A stretch of DNA of 64,000 nucleotides, taken from Zeugodacus cucurbitae. Its lineage: Eukaryota; Arthropoda; Insecta; Diptera; Tephritidae. The notes under the pieces are model-generated. The model saw only the letters and a program-made list of their open reading frames with translations. It was not told where the DNA came from and made no database searches. The stretch is from the NCBI RefSeq assembly GCF_028554725.1, contig NC_071669.1, positions 52,445,001-52,509,000 of the forward strand, read 5' to 3'. Positions 45,950-59,309 of this stretch are shown here, piece after piece; the first letter of the stretch is position 1; each line of letters starts with the position of its first letter. The translations under genes and the position numbers were made by a program.

Positions 45950-46720
45950 AAAGAACTTAGATTGATAATCTTCTTTAATTGCCGGAAGCTTTGAATAGAA
46001 CTGGAGTTGAATTGGGCCCACGAGATCTGGGATGCAACGAAAAGCCGAGAATCTATCGCCCTTCTTCTAGATCATGGTTGTTAATTATATGCTGGCAACC
46101 TTGGAGATTTCCCTGAAGGTGATTCTCAATGCAGATGACGGTAATCTCACTGATAAGTTGAAAATTTCTGGGTACCGTGTTTAAGCTAACTCAAGGGTAC
46201 CTCAGCGTCAAAACCATTTAGGAAACTTAAATTGGTCTCATTATTCCTAGTAGAACTGAAGTAGTCTTATACACTCACTTACCAAATGATGGAAGGAGTT
46301 TGTTTCCAGCATGCGGTACAAGTATCTAGTAACTATCACATGAAAGTCTAATTTCAAGGTGAGAGAAAAGAAGCCATAGGCTGTTTTATATTGCAGCCTT
46401 GAAGGTACTGCTAAAATACGGCTGTATAACCAGATAATTAAATGAGTCCGCTTTTCTGAGTCCTCGCAAGCTTTGGCTTAATTCAGCTGGAATCATCATT
46501 TAGACAAGCCTAGGCGGGGCGATATTTTCTGCTCTCATACTTTCGAGAGTGATATGGGGGAAGGAGGTGGTCAGTTGTATATGGATAAATCAAAGCTCCA
46601 TGGAAAGTTAACACCTGTTTCAAGCCCACTGACCTTCGCAGTGTTTTTCAAACGAAATTTGGCTACCAGTAAGGTAGAGTAGAACTAATGCTCCGAAGAC
46701 TGCTTCAGCTAATTAACAAT
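45950..46720 (+). pseudogene. strongly decayed non-LTR retrotransposon (RT to RNase H)
   Basis: Scattered plus-strand pieces in different frames resemble RNase-H-bearing non-LTR ORF2: NADDGNLTDKL near 46130, RTEVVLYTH near 46253, and VYMDKSKLHGK near 46577. The last matches the YTDGSKL block opening the RNase H domain, also present in the element at 10020-11637. No frame is open beyond a few dozen codons. Identification rests on these motifs in the right order. Confidence 0.5.
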
Positions 46721-49097
46721 CCATTCCTATAATACGGCAACGATACTAGGTTTGAGTTGGATAGGCGTTTACTTGAGATTAATCCAGTTTTAAGAGAGCT
46801 AATCGATTAACACAATTTTGTTTGTTAATGAAGGCAAGTAAATTAAATTTATATACGCAAACTATACATAAAAATTATTCACAATAATTATTTTGTCAAA
46901 ATGGAACATCTTTCCCAACTGCTATACCATCACCTAGTCTACTTTGCAACCCGAAGTTAGTACACTTTCCAATTAAAATTTCCATGTTGTATGCTGTAAA
47001 AGAGCTGAATACTAACTGTTATATAAGCACCTGAGGCAAAACAAACGCAAATAGCAACCAAACAGACTGCAAAGCGTTCAAAGCGACTTGTGAGCGAACT
47101 GACAATGAGTTGAAATGAAGAAGGAGGAGGAGTAGAGACAGAGAAGAAGAAGCGGCGCAAGAAAATGCATTAGTTGCACGAAGTTACAGCAAAGCCAAAA
47201 ACAAATGACGGTAATGGTGAAGGAATGCAAGACACACCAACCACACCTTGCCACACAAGCGCTCGTTGTTTACCATCTAAGGGGGTATGTAAGGTGTGTG
47301 TGAGCATGTATATATATATATAGCTACAGACCGATTAATACAATTCTGCTAAGTTTTGGGTATGATATGTTCACTTTTGTTGTTTTTGTTTTTATTGGGT
47401 GCGGATTTGCTGGTCTAAAGGTGCATGTCTATTTGCAACAGATATCTATATACATATATACCGGTTTGTCTGTTATATAAAATATTATGTATATCTGTTT
47501 GTCTCCGTCAATTACTGCTTCGTGGTTCGTATGCTTTTTACTGTTATACAAATATTGCGGTTTGTTGCTCTGTTGGCGCTATCTGTCTGTCTGTTCAACA
47601 GTCTGTTTACCTCTCTGCACAGTCGATTTAATTTTATTAGCGTTTTGCTAAATGAACACACATGCACATACAGACATTGGTATATGTGAAGTACACATGA
47701 GATAGTGGAAAGTAATCAAAAGCGAACAAGTAACGGTTAGTTAGCGGTATAGACAAGCAGGTGAGCTTTAAGAGGTGCATATAACTTTAGCTTTTATTTG
47801 AAGTTAAATTAAAAATTATTAAAATTTTTTTCTAATAAAAAAATTATTAAAGTTTTCAATACCTCTTTGATTTCCGCGGTTTAGAGTGCCCTAACCTCCT
47901 TTTACTGTCTTTGAAATTTTCATTTTGGTACTCTGATACTGACTATTTGACTATCAAGAGCAAAAAATATTTATACCTTCATTTAAATGCCAGAAAATTA
48001 AAAAAATATATAAAATAACCCCAACCCACTAAAGCACACACATACTTCCATACTCCTACAATTGGAACCTCAAATGTTTATATAAAATCCAAAATTAAAG
48101 CAAATGATAAACGCAGCGCCAGAAAATGCCTTTGCCAAAGAGCGTAAAGAGAACGAACGGAAAACGAGTCAAGTGCATTTTATGCTTCAAAGCGATAAGC
48201 GAAAAACTTCAACGACGCACTTGCAAAGCTACGCGTTGCCAGACAGACAGACACACAGCCAGCCAGCGATGTGACAGCGTTGCAAGCGACGCAACACGCA
48301 CCCGACCAGCGAGCGCCAGGCATAAAGACAACCTGAATTTTTTATTTAGAGCAACAAGCTTTAGGCTTTAGGTGATTTTCTGTTTTCCATTTTTTCTGTT
48401 TAGCGGGGCACAAGGAGCACCAGCAGCGTTTGAAGTGCACTAGTCAGCTAGAATAGTGGGATGGATGGCTGGTTGTGCAAATAGGCCAGGCCATGCCAGC
48501 TCGGGTAAAACTGCCGAGGCAGCGTGCGAAAAAATATTTACATTTAAATATATTTTATTTTAAAATGGGTGCATATAAATACCCAGATGTAGGTTAAATG
48601 TGTATATATTTAGGTGATTTGGAGCAAGATAACGGTGTAATTAAATTTTTATACTTAATTTGTAAATGAGCTTTGTATGAATGCGAAATGGTAGATTATC
48701 CTTTTGCCTAGTCGTTTACAGGGAGAGATATAGCTTAGCAGCTGACGGTATGCCAAAAGGAGCTTGATTAATGTATAGATTAGAGGAAGTAGTATAAGAT
48801 GATATAATTATATAAGATATTTAAACCATATAAACTTAAATAAAGTTTTAACGGAGTAATCACTGAAGCTTTCGAGCTCGGAGCTCAATAATAGCTCACT
48901 CTCAGCTCGGAGATGGAATGAAAACAAGGCCTACAGTACAATAAACAGAAGGGCCAAGGTATTTGAGGTTTCAAATATCTTAAGTAAAAATTATAATTCT
49001 AGAATCATCAGACTCGCATCTTGGTCCCAATCATGTAAAAAAAGGCTTGACAATTTGGATTTGTATATATGATTGTTTTGCATGGTATGATATGTCA
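46721..49097. other. non-coding interval
   Basis: 46950-48500 is less AT-rich and free of recognised transposons, with TATA and CTGT tracts; no gene could be supported. Confidence 0.5.
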
Positions 49098-49880
49098 TAA
49101 TTTCTGATATTTGAGAAAATGACCACAAAGAGGAACTTATTCTATATTGGAACGTTCCGAACCTTTTGTTGACTCAACTGAGACCATTCGAAAGACATGT
49201 AGAGTCAATTTCTACTCTTTAACTCTGGCTAAAACCATTTCGATCGAACCAATGGTCTCAAAATCAATAGTGTCAGGATTCAAAGCTTCCGCTTGCGTTC
49301 TGACAACCACAATTGAGGATTTTATTCTATATTGAAACGTTCAAAAGCTATTTGAATACTCAACTGATATCTCTCTAATTTTGCCATCCGGAAAGACATA
49401 AAGTGTCGATTTCGTAAGTCGTCCGTGGAACCTCGCCATATTTCTCTCTGTCTTCACATTGATATTTGAGAAAATTAACCACAAAGAGGTACTTATTCTA
49501 ATATTGGAACCTTCTGAATATTTTTGTATACTCAACTGAGATCATCAGTAAAGACATAAAGTGTAAACTTCCCTCCTTTAACTCTGACTAAAAATAATAG
49601 AATCGAACTAATAATTTCAAAGTCAACAGTATCAAGATGCAAAACCTCCGCGTTCAGACATCCACAATTGAGGATCTTATTCTATATTGAAACGTCCAGA
49701 AGCTATTTGAAGAGGCAACTGATATCTGTACAATCTCTCCATACGGAAAGACATATAGTGTCGAATTCGTAATTCTTCGGTGGAACCTCGTCATATTTCT
49801 CCATTTCGGATCGAACCATTGGTTCTGATGTTCATAGTATCAGGCTTCAAAATCTCCGTTGCGGTCAGACAACTTTTTGA
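49098..49880. repeat. ~355 bp tandem repeat, just over two units
   Basis: Anchors recur at a constant offset: ACCACAAAGAGG-ACTTATTCT at about 49121 and 49478; CAATTGAGGAT-TTATTCTATA at about 49311 and 49668; TGGAACCTCG-CATATTTCTC at about 49427 and 49784. Within each unit two half-units share the TTATTCTATATTG-AACGTTC motif, so an older ~190 bp duplication underlies it. No coding frame. Confidence 0.75.
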
Positions 49881-50365
49881 TCTCGCAGCGCTATATACAA
49901 TACCTACTTTTGTTACCAGTTTCACCCTCGTTTGGAGCTAACAGTGAGATTTAAACCGTTTATATGGAAAGACGATCCATACAGCATAATACCTACCCAG
50001 ACGATAATTATCAAATAATTACTATGGAAACTAACAAAAAAGGATACCAGAAGTGATCAAAGATCTTTCCATAAATTTTTTGACAGTAATTGCAAGTCTG
50101 GAACCGTTTTGACAATCCACAAATGACCTTGGACTTCATGATGCACTTTCCCGATCTAAAGAATGAAGAAGCTTTCGAGTTCATAATCATCCATTTCACT
50201 AAATAATATTTTAATATTTTTTTAATAATCACTCTGTCTGTCTCACTAATCCTTTGACTTTAAATAAATGTGATCCATACTCAAAAAAAGCAAAAATTAC
50301 ACACTTTTCCCTCACTACAGCACACCTGTATTACCCTTTTAGTTATGACTCACTCCTTCCTATCC

Positions 50366-50379
50366 CTCTCTCTCTCTCT
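50366..50379. repeat. (TC)n microsatellite
   Basis: Seven CT/TC dinucleotides in a row. Confidence 0.85.
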
Positions 50380-53202
50380 TCCTTCCATGATTTTCAAATG
50401 AATGAAGCCTAATCAAGCCGCTTGATTGATTGCAAAATTTTCAAATTGAATGCGGACACATTAATTGAATTTGCGTATCAACTTAGTACAACAGCAACAA
50501 CAAAACAAACCTTGCAATCAGCACCGAGCAACAATGAACTACAAACACACTACAATATATACTCGTACGAACATAAAAGGTGTAACTGTAGTGGTGTGCG
50601 AAGAAGTGGCACGCAGCAGGCAGTAGGCAGGCTGGCAGCAGCCGACTTGATGTACGCCTGGCTGGGCAAGTAAGTATTTAATTGAGTGAGTGACTTAACT
50701 GGCTGGCAACAACCACATAATCACCGAACATTTTCCACTGGTGTCAGTCAGCCAAGCTAATCAAGCTGGTTATTAGAGGCAAAGTTAGGTTGTAATAAGG
50801 ACACTTGTGGTTCAAGCCGACAGTTGGTTGTGAATGTGTATGTGAGTACACTAGTGCAGGCATTTTGCGAAAGTACGAGAGTAAGTGCGAAAATATTAAT
50901 AAATGCTATTAACCTCATAAAATGCGTTAATAATAATGGTAATTAATTTTTGTAATTGTGCTAAAGCGTGTTGGATGATTGGTTAGTATTTCAGCAAGAG
51001 ATTGAAAGTGAAAATGTTTGATAAATGATGCTTGGGAGCACAATATCACTTATAAAGCAACCATAAATTAACTAATCTTCCACAAATGGTCAAAAATATA
51101 GTGCAATTAGCTGAGATAATTAGCTAAGATAATTATCAGAAATGTGTTCTCTTTTAAACTTTTGAATTACTCATAAAAACAAACGAATTAAATGTCATTT
51201 AAAAATACGCTAATTATCTGAGACAGTTGGTTCTTTAATTGTATTCAATTGTCACACTCAATTAAGCTTTCACACAATTAGCATTTTGACATTTGCCAAG
51301 AAGCGTTTTTACTCTGGTTATAAGTAAATTTTAACAACTTCCAATGCAAAAAGGGGGAGTGAAAGTAAAAACGAACTTTTTTTACCTTTGACTGCAAATT
51401 CATTCAATTAGAAGTGACTAATTTTGAGTTCATTTAGTAAATAATGATTCAATTAAGACGTTATTTATTCTTACAAAATTGGTAAAAGTATGTCTGTAGT
51501 GAACCTATACATCACACAAAGACTAAAGCTTTTGAAAAGCTTAAACTTATATTCAAATACAAGTTTAATTTCATTCTTGAAAATATTTTGTACAGAAATT
51601 AAATAAAATCGTTTCTATTATATTCAGTAAATAAAGAACATTAAAAAATATAATTAACAATGAGGCGTTAATTTTCAATTAGCTAATTGAGTCATTTAAA
51701 TTTAAATTGAATAACAATTAAGGAATACATTGCTGGAAATTGTCAATGCAATTAAATTTTTACTTTGCTACCTACTACTAAAGGCGTTAAGAGTTTGATT
51801 TAAACACTTCCAACCTAATTTCAATTATGTAAACTTGGAAGAGAGTTTCTTGTTGGAAACCAGATATAACCTAAAATTTCATTAGATGAAATAATAAATT
51901 AATCCAGAACTCCTCAGAGAAAGTTTATAAGATAATTTTGTACACTAGTTAAAAGTAGTCTCCGGGCTGAATAAGTGTCTGTTGCCTTAAAGGATCATTA
52001 TTAAACACTATTTTACCAATAAATAACGGTACAAACTTTGATATCCTCAAATAGTCGAAATGTAACCGAAATTATATTGAATCAAGTGAATCAGATGATG
52101 TTCATTCAAAACCCTTTGATATTGTTAACCTTTTGTTTTCATAATTTTGAAATATTCACAGTTGAGATTTGTCTTTCTGTAGCTGAGTAGTTTGAGACCT
52201 CAACGCTTAAAATCTCTTGTCTTTCATGACTCGTCAAATTCAGCTCGTTTGCGCCCCACTCGTCGGTTGGGCGGGAGTAAGGTAATCGTTTGGGTTTATA
52301 ATTTTATCAAGGATGCCCACAAAGCAAGAGGGCTAATATGACAGTTGAACAAGGAAAATCATCTAGACTCATATAATTACACTGTTTTAAAATCGTAAGC
52401 TCCGTATACGTATATGTTCTACGTATTGTATAAAGATATTATGTATACGACTCGATAATAAACTTTTAATATCTAGAGGTTCTTCTAGGTTTTAAATGAG
52501 TGTTATCAAAACTAAATTTTCAACAATTAAAAAGCGAAATAAAATATACTTTAAAACACTTAACAAATGATATGGAGTACACAAAACATGGCAATAACAG
52601 CAGAAGAAAATAAAATGATGAAATAAAATAAATTAAGAAATAATTGTACTAAATCCACGGAGAAAGAAAACATGCCAGCAAATAGTAAATGTTTCAAGTC
52701 AGTGAGTGCAGAGAGCAAGAATGCCACAAATAAAAGCAAGACACTTGCCACCAAACAAAAAAAGAAAGAAAGAAATAATAGATATCAATGAGCTACTAAA
52801 ACGCATACGAGAAGCAGCAAAAAGCCACTTAATGGAAGAAGAAGCTTGCGGTTGAAAGGCCACAACCGGAATGCACGAGTAGCAGTCGAAATGGTGGGCG
52901 GCACACATGAGTGCAGTGGCAGCGGTAGAGAGCCACGCAGCAGCAAAAAAATTAAGATTAAGCTTAAAAGCTTAAGCGCTAAATTGCAAGTGCTCCCAAA
53001 TGCGCATGTGGTCGTAATTCTAAGCACCGTTATATGTCTGTTGGTGTATGTGTTTGTGTGACAATAGCCGCCGAATGCACTAAACGACCATTGAATTCGT
53101 GTTGGTAACAAATGTTATTTCCTAACTGTGTGGCAACAGCTGGCGTTCTGTGGAAGAAAACATGCAACCAATTATCAACGTCACACAGTGGGTGTGTGTG
53201 CG

Positions 53203-53218
53203 TGAGAGAGAGAGAGAG
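53203..53218. repeat. (GA)8 microsatellite
   Basis: Uninterrupted GA dinucleotides within a CA/GTGT-rich stretch. Confidence 0.85.
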
Positions 53219-53643
53219 CAGGAGAGATGCGGGTCGAAATAAAATTGGAGGCAAGCGTTTTGAGTGCGTTTGTGTGTGTGTGTTTGCGACAGAAGGCAGC
53301 CAACATTAGCCATGACAAAAGACAAATGCAATTTTAATTGCCAGCAAGCCACAGAAAAAGTAAAATTCTCTGAAGTCTAAGTGGCAAGTAAAAAAGTACT
53401 GCATTTGACATAAATGCCAGCAAATGTCTTTCTGTGTCAAACCGAAATTGCTGCGCGACAAGCGGCATTGGGAAAAACTAGCAAATGTTTTTTTCACTCT
53501 CATTTGTGGTAGGGAAGGTTACCATATTGGCAGCAAACTGAAATCTGTCTTTGCTGTTGCCACCGAAGAATTATTGCATTGCAGCAGTTGCGAGTAATTA
53601 AAAGCATGCTTCCGGAAAATTTTTGTTAGTTTTTATAAAAACT

Positions 53644-54494
53644 GTTAGAAAATAATAAAATAAAAAAATAATAAATATAAAAATTTTAAATGAAATAAAA
53701 TAAAATAAAATAAAATAAAATAAAAATAAAATAAAATAATATAAAATAAAATAAAATTAAATTAAATTAAATTAAAATAAATTAATTTAAATAAAATATA
53801 ATATAATATAATATAATAAAATAAAATAAAATAAAATAAAATAAAATTAAATTAAATTAAATTAAATTAAATTAAATTAAATTAAATTAAAATAAATTAA
53901 ATAAAATATAATATAATATAATATAATAAAATAAAATAAATTAAATAAAATAAAATAAAATAAAATAAAATAAAATAAAATAAAAATAAAATAAAATAAA
54001 ATAAAAATAAAATAAAATAAAATAAAATAAAATTAAATTAAATTAAATTAAATTAAATTAAATTAAATTAAATTAAATTAAAATAAATTAAATAAAATAT
54101 AATATAATATAATATAATAAAATAAAATAAAATAAATTAAATTAAATTAAATTAAATTAAATAAAATAAAATAAAATAAAATGAAATGAAATGAAATGAA
54201 ATGAAATGAAATAAAATAAAATAAATTAAATTAAATTAAATTAAATTAAATTAAATTAAAATAAATTAATTTAAATAAAATATAATATAATATAATAAAA
54301 TAAAATAAAATAAAATAAAATAAAATAAAAATAAAATAAAAATAAAATAAAATAAAATAAAATAAAATAAAATAAAATAAAATAAAATAAAATAAAATAA
54401 AATGAAATAAAATAAAATAAATTAAATTAAATTAAATTAAATTAAATTAAATTAAATTAAATTAAATTAAATTAACTTAAATTAAATTAAATAA
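53644..54494. repeat. pentanucleotide satellite with higher-order units
   Basis: About 850 bp made almost only of A and T in 5-base units: AAAAT, TTAAA and ATAAT, with a short run of AAATG. The motif AAATAAAATATAATATAATA recurs at least four times (near 53788, 53900, 54090, 54270), each preceded by a TTAAA block and followed by an AAAAT block. Segments were therefore copied as larger units, not only by slippage. Confidence 0.85.
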
Positions 54495-57251
54495 AATGAA
54501 TTGCATCTGTTTCATTGAATGGATCATTACTATGAACTCGATTAAGAGTAATGAAACCATTGTCAAAAATTGTTTCCATATAGTATATATAATAGAACAG
54601 CAATAAGTTAGTCAACAAATTATCGCGTACGCTTGACTGTTACAATTAATGATTAATATAAATACCTACCTTCGGCTCGGGATCAATAAACGCTGCAACG
54701 CGTCAGCGAATGGTTCTTCTCGTATTCCAACAAATAATATATTATATATTTGTATGAAAATATGTAAAAAAAATTGTTTTTGTTGGTGGTGGTGGCGTTT
54801 GCTGTTGTGATTGTTGTGGTTATCACTTGAGCCTCGGATTTCACAGGTCAGGTAGTTATTGGTCGTGTTACAATAACCGCGTCTGACAATAATTAAAGCA
54901 CAAGTACAGCTCTGTGATTAACAACTTTTTTTTGTGGTTTTATATTTTTTTTGTATTTTTTCTACTTGCAACACGAATATTTTTTTCATGCGTTATTTTT
55001 CACTTTTTCTTCAGATTTTACTCATTTACAACAAATATATTTTTATATACCGTTAATTTATGCACTTGCAATTGCTTAGCAATGTTGTACGCGTTGTTGC
55101 AACAAGTTGGCGCTGCGGTGAATGTGGCACATTAAGACTACTTGAGCACGGAGGAATAAACATATGTCTGTATAAACACAGAGTGAAGGCAATTGGAAGG
55201 GAAAATAAAGGCAAAAAAGTTGCGGAAAACTGAAAATAGAAACTGTGCTGATGAAATGGGAGTGGCAGCTACACAAGTGGCAGCGCTAATAGCAGCAACA
55301 GTGGCAGTAAATAAGCAGCATAGACACAGTTTTTCGTTGCTGAAAAATATTTTGTTAAAATTAATTTTTTCATTTTCATTTTCCCCTCTTGTTGCTATGC
55401 CATTAGTAGTTTGTTGCCACGACAGACACAATCACCCAATGCGAAACGAGTTTGGTGAGTCGTGCGCTTCGCCACTGCAATTGCAGCGTCGTTTGTAATT
55501 GCACCATAAGCTGCATTAACTGTTAATTGTGATGTCTGACAATTTTAACTTTTATTTTTATTATTCTGTAGTCACTAATATTAAGAGAAACATAATTATT
55601 ACTGCGAAAAGTAACACTTGCATGCACACTTATTACAATCCTCACAAATTTTCCGCAAATTGATTTATGCAGCGATTTCGCGCAATTATGATTATTTTTT
55701 TTGTTTTAGTAGTTAATTAAATGCCATTTAAAGACTTTTTCAAAATTAGTATAATTAAAATTTAGTAATTAGCGATAAGGGAACTAGTGATTGGCTCATA
55801 ATTTTATACACCAGCAAAAATTGTAAAAAAGCATAATTACATTTAACGGTTTAAATATATCTGCTATTATAGCTATTACTCTGTTTGACAAAAAAAATAT
55901 TTGAGTTTTTTAATTACTTATATTATTATGATTTATGGCTACTCTTTATTTCTAAGTTAAAAAAAAATTATTTAAAATGGTGGCAACTCTTATTATACAC
56001 TTATTTACCTTAAAGATTTCGTAATCAATGCTATGAGACATTAAAATAATTTTGAATAGTATTTCTTCACTAATTCGAAAGTCTGGCAACTCTGTTTTCT
56101 GGAGCCTTTTACGAATTAAAAAAAAAAAAGAAATTATAAACCAACTTTTTGAACCTTTTCAGACTCCAACAATGAACCTCAGTACCTCTTTCAGACACTT
56201 GTTCCAGATTAATAGATATTTTCATAAAAAGAAAGGGTTTCGAAATTTAATTAAGTTGGTAGTCTCTTTAGTTGTGTGCTGTTGACTTACAATACTTCTT
56301 TTAACTTGTTGTGTGAACTACATTCAAATATATTACAAAAATATTTGAAACAGCAAGCCAACTATTAGGTTAAGAAGAAACATTTAGATTTCATTTAAAA
56401 AGCCGAAAGTCCTTTTAGTTTCGCCATTCAATCATTGCTTTGAAATTAAGTTAACACTTAACCCTAAAGTAATGTAGAGAATCCCGGCAAGGGAACATCA
56501 AAATGGTCAGGATTTATACCATAGAAGCAGAAACTTACATCTAAAATTCAACCAAACAGAAGTTATCATCAGACCTATACTCTCTTTATCACTTTTTGAA
56601 CAAATTTTTAATGGATTATTTCTTCTTTGTTTCTTTGAACTGGTTTAACTTCGACAGGTTCGAGATACGAGTCGTTCAAATCGAGTAAAGATATGTGACA
56701 GGTGGCTTGTGTTTCACACCAGATGTAGTTTAGGGATATAAAGATTGAACTACAAAGATGTTATTCAAGAAATCTCCACAGTGAGTGTTCATACATAATA
56801 AAGAGTGTGTCGCAACTCGCATAGAATTTAATGTTATGGCCAAAAATTATGGCCAAAGTTTTATAAAATATAGTTAACTATATCCACAACAATGAAGGAG
56901 ATCCGAATAAGGGTAAATACCTTAATGGATTGAGAGGTTATCCCTAATTTTGAAGAGGCCAACATAATAGGTTAAGTTTAAAAAATATATGTAGGGAAAT
57001 ATTTGACATTGCAGGGAATGTAAACGGGCCTTAAAGTTCTCCTCTCCAGCCATTGAAGCCCCTCCTCAATAATAAACAACGAGTTACATCTAATATTGAA
57101 CAATATTTCAATTCGTGAAATTTAATCTATAACTTAATATTAACAGGAATATACATATACCAGGAATGAGAGAAATTTTGTGATACAAATTATTAGAAAT
57201 CAGGTTGTAACACACTGAAATATGTATGTATACTAATTTACCCAAACAGTA
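54495..57251. other. non-coding interval
   Basis: 54700-55500 is a somewhat GC-richer, transposon-free stretch with GTT/GGT runs; the remainder is AT-rich. Frames at 55193-55498 and elsewhere are short and unrecognised. Confidence 0.5.
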
Positions 57252-57950
57252 GGCAGTAGTCTGCTTTAGAAGCCGAAAAAAAGCGTTTTTTAGCAATTTT
57301 GTTTGAAAGGGAAGGAAATGATTGCGGTAAACGGAATTTTAAGACGATAGTGTACTATATTTAAGGCTTAAAAAACAATATTTATTATTAAAAATATTGA
57401 AATTTTTTCAAAGTTGTAAGTATTTTTCTGGAGCGCCTGGAGTCTGTACTTGTAAATCGGTGCCGGTGATGGAGGTCGTGCGATGCATCTGAAACAGTCG
57501 AACCAATTTTTTTTTTTATTTTTATAAATTTATTTTCTTTATGAACTAAAAAAGTACCGAAGAAGTTATAAAATTCCAAATTTTTTCGAAGTTTGAAAAA
57601 AAATAGCTTTTTAAGAAAAAATTGACTTTAAGTTGCAAAACAAGTAGTTTAAATAATACTTTTGTCCAACTTTTTTAGTTCAAATAGAAGATAATTTAAT
57701 ACTGAAGCTAGATCACTTTGGTTTTTTTCGATCGGACATATAATCTTTTTGCTATCGCGGGCACCATTTTCTAACACTTGTGAAAATGAAAACTGGAGAA
57801 AACGCGCTTTAAAGGTCTGCCTGAGCATTCGCAACTGCTCGACGCTCGGCCACTAAAACTGCTGTAGCTTCGAAAATATGTCGAATTGGCCTCTGGAATT
57901 TTAAAGACATATTCTTGGATAGTTTTGGATTTTTTGAAGCCTGTACTGCC
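57252..57950. mobile_element. TTAA-associated inverted-repeat element, family C copy 2
   Basis: Starts GGCAGTAGTCTGCTTTAGAA and ends TGTACTGCC followed by TTAA (57951-57954). The right terminal repeat has lost about 10 bases relative to copy 1 (10893-11509). Most of the interior aligns to copy 1, with a ~65 bp extra block after the start. The minus frame 57579-57388 is similar to 11147-10935 in copy 1, including a shared DASHDLHHRHRFTS stretch. The significance of that frame is unknown. Confidence 0.7.
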
Positions 57951-57954
57951 TTAA

Positions 57955-58889
57955 GCTATATGATGAGTCTGAATTCTGTTCGATAGATTGAGAGAGTAAT
58001 GAAAGTAATTCCCAAAGATACTAATGAAAAGTTATGATTGCGAATCGGAGTATAATTTAAGATCATATTCTATATTTAAAAAAGAATGTTGGACCAAGTT
58101 CTTACATATACTATATATCGCTATAGTCTCACTGTTCCGAAAATATTTTGTATGAGAACCATTATGCTATCCATAACCTCATTTCTTAACATTGCCAATA
58201 CTGCCAAGAGAACAGCATGTCAATAATTCCATCGATGAGCATTAGTAATAATAATTAATTGCTATTCAATAAATTAAAAGCTGGTATACACATGTACAAT
58301 TTATCAATAATGATTAATGTCAAAAAGCAAAAGCCAAAATGTGAACAGCACACATGAAAATACATATTTCGGGTGTATGCCACTCTAACAGCAATAGTAA
58401 TGGCCAACTAACTTTAACATTTATATACATATAATTAATTATGTTAACAACACTTTATCCCGTTACTAGTAACAATTTTGTTATAAGCAAAATTAGCAGT
58501 TGGCAACAGCAACAGACTCATACGTTCATGAACCACACCCCACCAACCGAGGCATGCATCGTTGTCGGTGCAACTTCGTTGGTCGATAGTTTTGTTGAAT
58601 TGTACCGTTGAAGTGGTTTGTATTGTGCAGTTATTGCAATTGGTAATGCTGTCTTTGCAGTTATTGTATGTAGGTACTCATGTTGCTGCATTAGCATTCA
58701 CTTTAGCAAATTCGTGAATGTTATTGCAGATGTATGCTGATTTATTTGTATATATGTATAAGGTGGTCGCAGATCGCATGCTGTGTTTTGTCGCAATTTT
58801 AATATTTATGAATTAATTGTATGAAAATCTGCTGAGAGAGAGTGAATAGGATGGGTACCAGTGGATATTTCAGATGGCAGGGGATAAAT
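57955..58889. other. non-coding interval
   Basis: Nothing recognised. Confidence 0.5.
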
Positions 58890-59309
58890 CGAATCACCAT
58901 AATCCACAACAAACTTCTAGTTAGATAGACTTCGCTGTCAAATATATATTTTTAAACAATTTTATTTATTTATTTCACATAAAATTTTATGTAAATACGT
59001 AAAAAAATGTATTCTGTAAATTTGTTTCTTGCATGTTTGCTATTTAGCTCTTGACGTCTGCATCCCATGCCTTTGTTACTTAATTTATGCAATCCATGTC
59101 ATATTTTTTGTTCGCCTCCATACTATATAGAGGGACTCATTTAAAATTCTGCCTCGACAGTAAAATTATAAATTTTATATTTTGGCCTGGTCGAAAGGTT
59201 CAATTCATGGGAGGAAATTTTTATGAAATTTGACTTCTATAGCCAATTCAAAAGTTCGAGTTATGGAGATCTTCGAGCTATAGAAGTTCGAGTTATTGGA
59301 GTTCCACTG
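58890..59309. mobile_element. degraded pogo-like miniature element
   Basis: The right end TTCGAGTTATTGGAGTTCCACTG precedes TA, matching the terminal repeat at 32290-32396. The interior shares AATCACCATAATCCACAA with 60286-60303. The left terminus is lost, so the start is approximate. Confidence 0.5.

Larger units (their letters stand above)
49881..53643. other. non-coding interval
   Basis: Contains (TC)n at 50366-50379, a strongly AT-rich zone 51100-51900, and a GC-richer zone 52680-53560 with (GA)n at 53203-53218. A frame at 50422-50673 ends at a good splice-donor match (CAAGTAAGTAT at 50668) but has no recognised domain. No gene assigned. Confidence 0.45.

Noticed and set aside
50422..50673. 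Possible first coding exon with donor at 50670
   Set aside because: The donor match is good but no acceptor partner, domain or promoter could be supported.
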